Below, in pieces: positions 1 through 6,020 of a stretch of DNA of 8,652 bases. Below the pieces are notes generated by a model that saw only the letters and a list, made by a program, of their open reading frames with translations, ran no database searches and was not told the DNA's origin. Source of the DNA: Pseudomonadota bacterium (GTDB lineage: Bacteria > Pseudomonadota > Alphaproteobacteria > Rhizobiales > Xanthobacteraceae). Each line of letters starts with the position of its first letter. The stretch's first letter is position 1. The stretch spans positions 1-8,652 of the forward strand of contig JAEYVN010000523.1 in NCBI GenBank assembly GCA_023431725.1. The letters run 5' to 3'. The position numbers and the translations under genes were made by a program.

Positions 1-33
1 GATGCGATCGCTGTTTGCCCGAGGTCCCTGACG

Positions 34-1434
34 ATGAATTCAATTCCCCAACTCACGGCGATCGAGCTTCTGGACGCATACCAGAAGAAGGCGGTCTCTC
101 CGGTCGAGGTCGTTACCGCACTTCTGGAACGAGCACAGTCCCTCAACGGGAAGCTGAACGCCTTCTACAGCTTTGACTCCGAGGCAGCGCTTGAGGCGGC
201 TCGGCAGTCCGAGGATCGCTGGATGAAGGGACAACCTTGCGGGCCGCTCGACGGCATTCCGTCGTCCGTCAAGGATGCGCTCCCGTCCAAGGGACAGCCA
301 TCCTACCGTGGTTCGGCGGCGCATCGCGCCGACGAGCAGACTTGGGACGTGGATGCGCCTCCTATCGCCCGCATGCGCGAAGCCGGCGCCATCTTCCTCG
401 GCAAGACGACTATGCCGGATTTCGGCATCCTGTCTTCGTGCGTTAGTTCCAAGCACGGCGTCTCAACCAATCCGTGGAATCTCGCCAAGACGCCCGGCGG
501 TTCGAGCGGCGGCACCTCCTCCTCGATCGCAGCCGGCATCAATCCGATCGCCGTCGGCACCGATATTGCGGGCTCGGTGCGGCTGCCGGCGTCGTTCTGC
601 GGACTGGTTGGCCATAAGCCCAGTTATGGGCGCGTGCCGTATCATTTTCCGAACAGTCCTGCGCTCGTTGCCGGACCGATGGCGCGCACCGTCGCCGATA
701 CGGCGCTGCTGATGAATGTGATGGCGCGGCCCGACCGGCGCGATTTCACCGCACTGGCCTACGACGGCGTCAACTACTGCGACGTGATCCAGAAGCCGGT
801 CCGCAAGGGGCGGATTGGTTTCATCGAAAGTCTCGGCTTTGGACTGAAGCCGGATCCGGAAGTCGTCGCCCAGGTGCGTGCGCGCGTGGATGAACTGGCC
901 GCCGAAGGCTTCCAGATCGAAGCGATCGGTGAGTCATTTACCCCCGAGGATCTGCGCACGGGTGAACTCTTCTACAAGGTGCGCTGCCGCGCCGAATTGA
1001 CCACGATGCCTTCGGAGCGTCAGAAAGAGGCGGTCGTCATCTCCGAATGGTCGCGCGAGGCCGACGGACTTTCGGCGACGGAATTCTATCGGATCTTCAA
1101 CGATCTGCAGAAAATGCGGGAGCGTTCCGCGCGCCTGTGCGACGATTTCGATTTCCTGATCCTGCCGGCAGTGCACATTCCGGCCTTCGGCGCAGAACTC
1201 CCGGGGCCCAATCCGGCCTGCTATTTCGAGCCGTTCGTGAACTGCTTCCTGTTCAACCTGACGGAACAGCCGGCAAGCTCGGTTCCCTGCGGGTTCACCA
1301 AGGACGGGCTCCCGGTCGGGCTGCAGATTGTCGGCCGCCGCTATGACGATGTCGGCGTCTTCCAGCTCGCCGCGCATCTGGAGAAGATCTGCCCGACCAA
1401 GTCGAAAATCGACGCTTTGATTGCCGGTCTGTGA
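34..1434 (+). CDS. Amidase-signature family amidohydrolase
   Basis: A 466-residue cytoplasmic amidase of the amidase-signature family, which hydrolyses carboxamides to the acid and ammonia through a Ser-cisSer-Lys triad. The triad is visible: Lys80 in SSVKDALP, the cis-serine Ser157 in TPGGSSGG, and the nucleophile Ser181 in GTDIAGSVRLPASFCG. The 24-residue gap from Ser157 to Ser181 matches fatty acid amide hydrolase. The usual GG before the nucleophile is AG here. The C-terminal GLPVGLQIVGRR block is also typical, and the length is normal for the family. The ATG at 34 has GAGG at 21-24 in front of it. The stop overlaps the next start (TGATG), so the two genes are probably translationally coupled. 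The family includes GatA, indoleacetamide hydrolases and many catabolic amidases. With no GatB or GatC nearby a catabolic role is more likely than tRNA amidation. The substrate cannot be read from the sequence. Confidence 0.93.
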   Translation: MNSIPQLTAIELLDAYQKKAVSPVEVVTALLERAQSLNGKLNAFYSFDSEAALEAARQSEDRWMKGQPCGPLDGIPSSVKDALPSKGQPSYRGSAAHRADEQTWDVDAPPIARMREAGAIFLGKTTMPDFGILSSCVSSKHGVSTNPWNLAKTPGGSSGGTSSSIAAGINPIAVGTDIAGSVRLPASFCGLVGHKPSYGRVPYHFPNSPALVAGPMARTVADTALLMNVMARPDRRDFTALAYDGVNYCDVIQKPVRKGRIGFIESLGFGLKPDPEVVAQVRARVDELAAEGFQIEAIGESFTPEDLRTGELFYKVRCRAELTTMPSERQKEAVVISEWSREADGLSATEFYRIFNDLQKMRERSARLCDDFDFLILPAVHIPAFGAELPGPNPACYFEPFVNCFLFNLTEQPASSVPCGFTKDGLPVGLQIVGRRYDDVGVFQLAAHLEKICPTKSKIDALIAGL

Positions 1435-1895
1435 TGTCAACGACCGTTGCGGATATGGACGCGCAGATCGAATCGGTGATCGAGGACCAGGGGGAGTTCG
1501 CCGGCTGGCACATCTTCCCGCGCGAGAGTTTCAATCGCCACGTCGGTCCATTCTATCACCGCATTGAAAGCGACGCCGTCGTTTGCGCATTCCGTCCGTC
1601 GCAGAAGAACTGCAATGGCAACGACATGATCCACGGCGGGTCGCTGCTGAGCTTTGCCGATTTCTCCATGTATGTGCGGGCGCAATCGCATTACGGCACC
1701 AGGAATGTCGTAACGATTTCCATGGCCAGCGAGTTTCTGGGCATCGCCCAGCCCGCCGACCTGATCGAATCACGGACCGAGGTGGTGAGTGCGGGCGGAT
1801 CCTTGGTGGTCTTGCGCGGCATCATCACGTCCGCGCAAAAGCCGGTTCTCAACTACTCCGGAACGTTCAAGCGTCTCTCGGCGAGAGAGCGATAG
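1434..1895 (+). CDS. PaaI-family hotdog-fold acyl-CoA thioesterase
   Basis: A 153-residue single hotdog-domain protein, the usual size for PaaI/COG2050 thioesterases, which hydrolyse acyl- or aryl-CoA thioesters in the cytoplasm and act as tetramers. The signature NGNDMIHGGSLLSFADF (about residues 61-77) carries the conserved HGG turn at 67-69 and Asp76 on the central helix. The following strands (VVTISMASEFLG, then SLVVLRGIITSAQ) fit the hotdog sheet. The ATG at 1434 overlaps the amidase stop as TGATG. A GTG at 1431 is also in frame, but there is no good Shine-Dalgarno for either, so coupling from the amidase is likely. Lying next to an enoyl-CoA hydratase-family gene, it plausibly releases CoA from an intermediate or frees CoA trapped in dead-end esters. 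The acyl substrate is unknown. Confidence 0.85.
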   Translation: MSTTVADMDAQIESVIEDQGEFAGWHIFPRESFNRHVGPFYHRIESDAVVCAFRPSQKNCNGNDMIHGGSLLSFADFSMYVRAQSHYGTRNVVTISMASEFLGIAQPADLIESRTEVVSAGGSLVVLRGIITSAQKPVLNYSGTFKRLSARER

Positions 1896-1970
1896 GTTTG
1901 CCGCATATCGACCGCTCGGTCCGCAACAGCGTCCAGCAGGCGAATTGACGATGCCAGAAGGAATGAACTG

Positions 1971-2777
1971 ATGACTTACCAAGGCTACGAGTTTCTGAAG
2001 ATCGAACGCAAGGACAACGGCATCCTTCTGATCACCATGAACCGGCCGGAAGTGCTTAATGCTTGCGAGGAAAGCGGGCACGCCGAGCTTGGCCGCATCT
2101 GGCGGGATTTCGATCAGGATCCCCTGGCCAAGGTTGCGGTCATTACCGGCGCCGGCAAGGGTTTCTGCGCCGGCGGCGATATGCGCAATGCCGGTGCGGT
2201 GGACGCTCATTCGGTCAGTCTCACGATGGAGAATGGGCTGGCCATCGTCCGCAACATGATCGAGCTGCGGAAACCGGTGGTGTCGGCGATCAACGGAGCT
2301 GCGGTCGGTGCGGGCCTTGCCGTTGGATTGCTGGCGGATATCAGCATCGCATCGGATCGTGCGAAGCTCATCGACGGCCACACCAAGCTCGGCGTGGTCG
2401 CCGGTGATCATGCCGCGATGATATGGCCGCTGCTGTGCGGCATGGCCCGCGCCAAATATTATCTGCTGCTTTGCGAAGCCGTGTCCGGGCGCGAGGCTGC
2501 GGAGATGGGTCTGGTGAGCAAGTGCGTCGAACATGACGAATTGATGCCGACCGCAATGGACGTCGCCGAGCGGCTTGCCCTCGGTTCGCAATGGGCGATC
2601 CGCGGCACCAAACAGGTCCTGAACAACTGGCTCAGGCAAAATACAGCCATGTTTGAGCATTCCTGGGCGCTGGAATTGGCGAGCTTCTTCATGCCGGACA
2701 ATGAGGAAGGCGTCCGCGCATTCCGTGAGAAGCGTCCGCCGAACTTCACCTTCGGCGGCGGCGCCTTCGGCGCATAG
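1971..2777 (+). CDS. Enoyl-CoA hydratase/isomerase-family protein lacking both canonical catalytic glutamates
   Basis: A 268-residue crotonase-superfamily protein. The ATG at 1971 has AGAAGGA at 1956-1962, 8 nt away. The fold markers are clear: MNRPEVLNA near the N-terminus, the first oxyanion-hole segment GKGFCAGGDM at about 62-71, the second, AINGAAVGAGLAVGLLADI, at about 106-124, and MGLVSKCVE at about 179-187. Aligned by eye with rat mitochondrial hydratase, the two catalytic glutamates (in GGGCEL and in GQPEILLG) fall on Ala117 and His137, so ordinary syn-hydration of an enoyl-CoA is doubtful. Instead the protein has LGVVAGDHAAMIWPLL (about 140-155), with Asp146 where some crotonase-fold enzymes, such as 4-chlorobenzoyl-CoA dehalogenase, have a catalytic Asp. 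That placement is inference. It could be an isomerase, a C-C hydrolase or a ring-modifying enzyme acting on a CoA thioester. It sits 75 nt after the thioesterase in the same direction. Confidence 0.9.
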   Translation: MTYQGYEFLKIERKDNGILLITMNRPEVLNACEESGHAELGRIWRDFDQDPLAKVAVITGAGKGFCAGGDMRNAGAVDAHSVSLTMENGLAIVRNMIELRKPVVSAINGAAVGAGLAVGLLADISIASDRAKLIDGHTKLGVVAGDHAAMIWPLLCGMARAKYYLLLCEAVSGREAAEMGLVSKCVEHDELMPTAMDVAERLALGSQWAIRGTKQVLNNWLRQNTAMFEHSWALELASFFMPDNEEGVRAFREKRPPNFTFGGGAFGA

Positions 2778-2785
2778 CCATTCTG

Positions 2786-2810
2786 CTGCGTACGAGGCGC
2801 TCGTCCGCAG
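2786..2810 (+). other. Intercistronic stem-loop after the hydratase-family gene
   Basis: Nine bases after the hydratase stop there is an inverted repeat: CTGCG-T-ACGAG at 2786-2796, a 3-nt loop, and CTCGT-C-CGCAG at 2800-2810. Ten of eleven positions pair, with one T/C mismatch. No T-run follows, so it is not a classical Rho-independent terminator. It could stabilise the upstream mRNA, attenuate read-through or be part of a Rho-dependent stop. The 102-nt gap it occupies is the longest within the plus-strand gene set, so it may divide two expression units. Confidence 0.5.
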
Positions 2811-2879
2811 AACGATGACGCTGCGCTTCGCTGCAGCGGTCCGCTGAAGTCAGGCTGAAACTCACAAGGATCGGAAGAC

Positions 2880-3740
2880 ATGGGTGTGCAGAGGATCCAG
2901 AACGTTTTTTATGTCACCGACGACATGGACCGCTTGCAGTCGTTTTATGAGCAGGCGCTCGGTCTCACGTTGAAATTTCGTGACGGAGAGCGTTGGTCGC
3001 AGTTCGCTCTCGGCGACGGGAATTTTTCTCTGAGTTCTCCGGATGAAGCGCCTGAGGGTGCGGAAGGAGCGACCGTCGTTTTCGAAGTCCGTGACATCGA
3101 TTCACGAAAGGACATGATTGTCGCTCATGGCGGTTCGATCGTGTCCGAGCGCGACATGGGCTCGCACGGCAAGACGCTGGCATTCGTCGATCCGGCCGGC
3201 AATCTGGGGCAATTGCTGGAGCGCGCAGCGCGTGCCGACGTCACGCCGAATATAAGCGCCACTACCTTTCGCACGGTCATGCGTCAACATGCGTCGACGG
3301 TCGTTCTGATCGCCACGGCCGTCGATGGAAAAGTCTTCGGCATGCCGGTGACAGCCTTTACGCCGCTCTCGATGGAGCCGCCGCTGGTGCTGTTCTGCGT
3401 GCATCGTGATAGCGGCACGCATACACGGCTGAAACTTGGCACAAGGGTTGGCATCAGTTTTCTTGCCCATGGACAGGCGGCGGTGTCCGATCATTTTGCA
3501 AAGAAATCGAAGAAAGAGAGTTGCGAGCCGCCGGTGGTGTTTGGTCAATCGCCGGCCGGCGCTCCGATCGTTCCCGATGCGTGCGCGGCGATCGAAGCGG
3601 TAGTGTCTGCCCAGCATCCCGGAGGCGATCACACCATTTTCGTCGCCGAGGTCAAATGGGCCAGCGCTGCCGATGATGGTTGTCCGCTTCTCTATCATCA
3701 AGGCAATTACACCGCCTCGAGCGGGTCGATCGTGTGCTGA
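2880..3740 (+). CDS. Fusion of a VOC (glyoxalase-like) domain with an FMN-dependent flavin reductase
   Basis: A 286-residue two-domain protein. Residues about 5-117 form one VOC module (start IQNVFYVTDDMDRLQSFYEQ, end FVDPAGNLGQLLE). Residues about 128-278 form a flavin reductase-like FMN-binding domain of the HpaC kind: FRTVMRQHASTVVLIAT, then GMPVTAFTPLSMEPPLVLFC at 154-173, then GDHTIFVAEV at 249-258 and PLLYHQGNY at 269-277. Such reductases use NAD(P)H to make reduced FMN or FAD for a separate monooxygenase. In the VOC module the positions that normally bind metal read Asn8 (usually His) and Gln111 (usually Glu), so it is probably a binding or scaffolding domain rather than a dioxygenase. 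The start has AAGGA at 2866-2870, 9 nt upstream. The stop is 3 nt before ribBX, which points to joint expression. No partner oxygenase lies in the window. Domain calls are firm; the biological partner is inferred. Confidence 0.87.
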   Translation: MGVQRIQNVFYVTDDMDRLQSFYEQALGLTLKFRDGERWSQFALGDGNFSLSSPDEAPEGAEGATVVFEVRDIDSRKDMIVAHGGSIVSERDMGSHGKTLAFVDPAGNLGQLLERAARADVTPNISATTFRTVMRQHASTVVLIATAVDGKVFGMPVTAFTPLSMEPPLVLFCVHRDSGTHTRLKLGTRVGISFLAHGQAAVSDHFAKKSKKESCEPPVVFGQSPAGAPIVPDACAAIEAVVSAQHPGGDHTIFVAEVKWASAADDGCPLLYHQGNYTASSGSIVC

Positions 3741-3743
3741 TAC

Positions 3744-4826
3744 ATGCCAATGTCTGACGTGAACGGAGCAAGTGCCCAAGCCACTGAGCCAAGCGGCGTG
3801 CTGGCAGCAGTGCGGGCGATCGGCAACGCCGAAATCGTGATCGTCAGCGACGATCATGATCGCGAGAACGAGGGCGATCTCATCATTGCGGCGATTCACT
3901 GCACGCCGGAAAAAATGGCCTTCATTATCAGGCATACCTCCGGGATCGTCTGCGCCCCGCTGACGTCGGAGGTCGCATCGCGCCTGTATCTCAATCCGAT
4001 GGTCGCGGCCAACAGCTCGGCGTATGCGACCAATTTCACGGTGTCCATCGACTACAAGGGCGGCCTCTCCACCGGGATCTCTGCCTGCGAACGTTCGGCG
4101 ACCTGTCGCGCCCTGACCAATCCGGATGTGCAATCGGAGGATTTCGTGCGGCCCGGGCACGTGTTTCCCTTGATTGCGGTGAATGGCGGCGTCCTGCGTC
4201 GTGCGGGGCACACCGAGGCAGCCGTTGATCTGTGCAAGCTTGCCAATCTTCCGCCGGTCGGCGTGATCGGTGAGCTGGTCAACGATGACGGCACAGTGAT
4301 GAAAGGGGCGCAGATCAAAGATTTCGCTGATCGGCACGGTCTCGTTCACGTCACTGTATCCGATATCGTCAAGCACCGTTATGCGGCCGAAGTGCAGATC
4401 AAGAAGGTCTCCGCATTCGAATGCGAAAGTTCGATCGGGACACTTTCGGCGCGGGTGTATCGTTCAACGCTCGATCCTGTTCTCTATGCCGCCTATGTTT
4501 ATGGGGACATAGCCGACGGAGTAGATGTGCCCGTCGCCTTTCAGAGGCTGGATCCCGTTCGCGATCTGTTTTTCGGATCGCAAAGTGCGAATACGGCGCT
4601 CAAGTCGTTTGAGCGCGAGGGCAGGGGCGTCTTGGTTTGTCGCGACGTCGAATCGATGGAAATTTTTGGGGGCGCGGAGAAGGGGAGCGCCAGTCTTGGG
4701 CGTGAGCGGGATATTGCCGTGGGAACCCATATTCTAAATGAGTTGGGAGTGCGCAAATTTCGCAATATAACGTTGGAGTGCCGGCGAGGCCGCGCCACCA
4801 TAGGAGCCGATTCATCCATGAGGTGA
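3744..4826 (+). CDS. ribB: RibBX: 3,4-dihydroxy-2-butanone 4-phosphate synthase with a degenerate GTP cyclohydrolase II domain
   Basis: A 360-residue protein. Residues about 15-213 are a RibB domain, which converts ribulose 5-phosphate to formate and the four-carbon riboflavin precursor. RENEGDLI, TSGIVC with Cys70, RPGHVFPL, AGHTEAAVDL and GELVNDDGT are all present. Departures from consensus are His38 in DDHDRENEGD (usually Glu), Glu116 in STGISACER (usually Asp) and Gly176 in VIGELVNDD (usually Cys). Residues about 217-351 resemble GTP cyclohydrolase II, but the zinc-binding cysteines of HSECLTGDVF and RCDCGEQL are gone (QRLDPVRDLF and SQSANTALK instead), as is the EGRGIG loop context. This half cannot be a normal RibA and matches the RibX type described in bradyrhizobia. 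ATGs at 3744 and 3750 are both in frame, with no clear Shine-Dalgarno, so coupling to the upstream flavin reductase is likely. The last codons and the stop appear to lie in helicase-derived DNA. It is probably an accessory flavin-supply enzyme rather than the housekeeping copy. Confidence 0.88.
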   Translation: MPMSDVNGASAQATEPSGVLAAVRAIGNAEIVIVSDDHDRENEGDLIIAAIHCTPEKMAFIIRHTSGIVCAPLTSEVASRLYLNPMVAANSSAYATNFTVSIDYKGGLSTGISACERSATCRALTNPDVQSEDFVRPGHVFPLIAVNGGVLRRAGHTEAAVDLCKLANLPPVGVIGELVNDDGTVMKGAQIKDFADRHGLVHVTVSDIVKHRYAAEVQIKKVSAFECESSIGTLSARVYRSTLDPVLYAAYVYGDIADGVDVPVAFQRLDPVRDLFFGSQSANTALKSFEREGRGVLVCRDVESMEIFGGAEKGSASLGRERDIAVGTHILNELGVRKFRNITLECRRGRATIGADSSMR

Positions 4827-5690
4827 AGGTGGTCTTTTGCCCTGGTCATCGCGACATACAAAAGGCGGCGCTCCTCCTCCAGTTCTTCGCGGGTGTTCAG
4901 GGCAAGGTCAGCGGGAATACAGCCATCGACGGTATTGAGGACGAAGACGGACTTCCATTCCTGGCCCTTGGCTGAGTGACTGGTCGATAGAATGAGGTGG
5001 TCCTCGTCCTGTAGTGGCGGGCCTGCTTCATCGCTGGTGGCGTCCGGCGGGTCGAGCGTGAGCTCGGTCAGGAAGCGTTCGCGGCTGTGATACGATGCGG
5101 CGATTTGAGCGAGCTGTATCAGATCCGGTTGCCTGATGGCTGCTGCGTCGTCATGGTTGCGCTCAAGATGAGGGAGATACCATTGGCAAACGAGGTCCAG
5201 CTCTGCGGGCCATCCCGCGGCGTTGCTTCTTAGGAGGCGGAACAACTCGGCAAATGCTGGCCAGGCCTCGCTCGCTGCGGTCGGAGGTTTGAACGACCGA
5301 AGCGCATCGGCGGTGTAGAGTGAACTGTCCATCCTCTTCAGAAGACGAGCAGCGGCCGCTGGACCGATCCCCGGCATCAGTTGCGCGACGCGAAACGCGG
5401 AGACGCGGTCCTATGGATTCTGTGACCAGCGAAGGAGTGCCAGGACGTCCTTGATATGCGCCGCGTCCAGAAATTTCAAACCGCCAAACTGCACATAGGG
5501 GATGTTTCGGCGGGTCAACTCGACTGCGCATCGTTTTTTGCATTTCTGCAGCCGCGCGCCGGGAAAAGGTGAGCAGCATCATTCGGTGAGGATCTGCGCC
5601 TTCAACAGCGAGGTGGGCCACCCTGCGCATCTGCAAGCTGGAAAAGGGAGGCGGGTTCCGGATCACAAGGCGAGCAGCCGGGGGCGGCGC
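4817..5690 (-). pseudogene. Decayed UvrD/Rep-type ATP-dependent DNA helicase
   Basis: Read on the minus strand, this is the wreck of a superfamily 1A helicase. From the 5' end: RVAHLAVEGADP followed by MMLLTFSRRAAAEM (about 5624-5542) is motif Ia of the UvrD family. The Walker A stretch just upstream is unrecognisable, reading RNPPPFSSLQM between LVI and RVAHL. Near 5525-5542 the frame jumps straight to VELTRRNIPYVQFGGLKFL (5527-5468), so the region with motifs Ic to IV, several hundred residues, is deleted with a frameshift. The reading continues as AAHIKDVLALLRWSQNP, an in-frame TAG (5413-5411), then DRVSAFRVAQLMPGIGP, and stays open through motif V (LILSTSHSAKGQEW) and motif VI (RRLLYVAMTRAKDHLHL). 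It ends at about 4817-4820, without the VPQRFF-type tail of the family. Intact relatives are near 680 residues. It is non-functional, having no Walker A, no motif II and no intact frame. The 5' limit is uncertain. Confidence 0.88.
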
Positions 5691-5890
5691 CTATTGGACC
5701 GATATATGATCAGCTCGGGCGGTTTCAGCGTGCCTTGAAGAAACAGCGATTCGTTCTGGCACGCTGTACGAGATCGCATCTCGCTAACCGTTTGTCGAAT
5801 GGTGCTTGCCAGGCGATTGGTCTCAATAAAGCAAAATTCATTGAGACGTTCTCGCGTGGCTTGGCCTGCTTCGCCGATCTGAGCCATGAC

Positions 5891-5923
5891 AACGTTTTTA
5901 AGCCGGCTGCTTACGCAAACGTT
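5891..5923. other. Compound stem-loop in noncoding DNA
   Basis: AACGTTT at 5891-5897 pairs with AAACGTT at 5917-5923. Inside it TAAGC at 5899-5903 pairs with GCTTA at 5909-5913 around a five-base loop (CGGCT). This gives 12 paired positions with a 1x3 internal loop. No T-run follows on the plus strand. Its role is unknown: an RNA structure, a protein-binding site or part of an element end. Confidence 0.45.
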
Positions 5924-5936
5924 AGCCACCGGTTTG

Positions 5937-5948
5937 GCGCACGTGCGC
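5937..5948. repeat. Perfect 12-bp palindrome, possible operator
   Basis: GCGCACGTGCGC is a perfect 12-bp palindrome, 13 bases beyond the compound stem-loop in a stretch with no recognised gene. It has the size and symmetry of a dimeric regulator site, but only one copy was noticed and no promoter can be assigned to it. Chance occurrence in GC-rich DNA is possible. Confidence 0.3.
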
Positions 5949-6020
5949 TAGCCGTTGTGTTGAAACGGTGGTTGCACGAACGCATTGACGTTGCTCGGAA
6001 CCCAGACGTTATCGCGAAGT

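Larger units (their letters stand above)
5691..6020. other. Stretch without a recognisable gene between the helicase remnant and the binding-protein gene
   Basis: About 330 bases with open frames on both strands (plus strand to 6061, minus strand about 5663-5929), but neither translation resembles a family I know and neither has a convincing ribosome binding site. By hand count 5761-5940 is about 53% G+C, somewhat lower than the flanking genes. The stretch may be more debris of the helicase 5' end or of an insertion event. It holds a compound stem-loop and a 12-bp palindrome, listed separately. No terminator for the minus-strand binding-protein gene is evident just past its stop. Confidence 0.5.

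Noticed and set aside
2..31. Possible last codons of an upstream plus-strand gene ending at TGA 29-31
   Set aside because: An open frame of nine codons before a stop is expected by chance, and nothing in the short peptide identifies a gene.
1770..2660. Minus-strand open frame of 296 residues opposite the hydratase-family gene
   Set aside because: It is a shadow frame typical of GC-rich coding DNA, and the plus strand carries the conserved motifs.
2819..2838. CGCTGC/GCAGCG inverted repeat as a terminator
   Set aside because: The stem is only 6 bp with an 8-nt loop and no T-run, and is weaker than the neighbouring stem-loop at 2786-2810.
3690..3744. FMN riboswitch controlling ribBX
   Set aside because: Only 3 nt separate ribBX from the preceding stop, leaving no room for the aptamer, and no such fold was seen in the gap before the flavin reductase.
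3102..4376. Long minus-strand open frame of 424 residues opposite the VOC-flavin reductase and ribBX genes
   Set aside because: It is the antisense shadow of two clearly homologous plus-strand genes, has His- and Arg-rich composition and matches no family.
5163..5666. Minus-strand open frame of 167 residues as an independent gene
   Set aside because: Only its first part carries helicase motif Ia. The rest reads the helicase remnant out of frame, so it belongs to the pseudogene.
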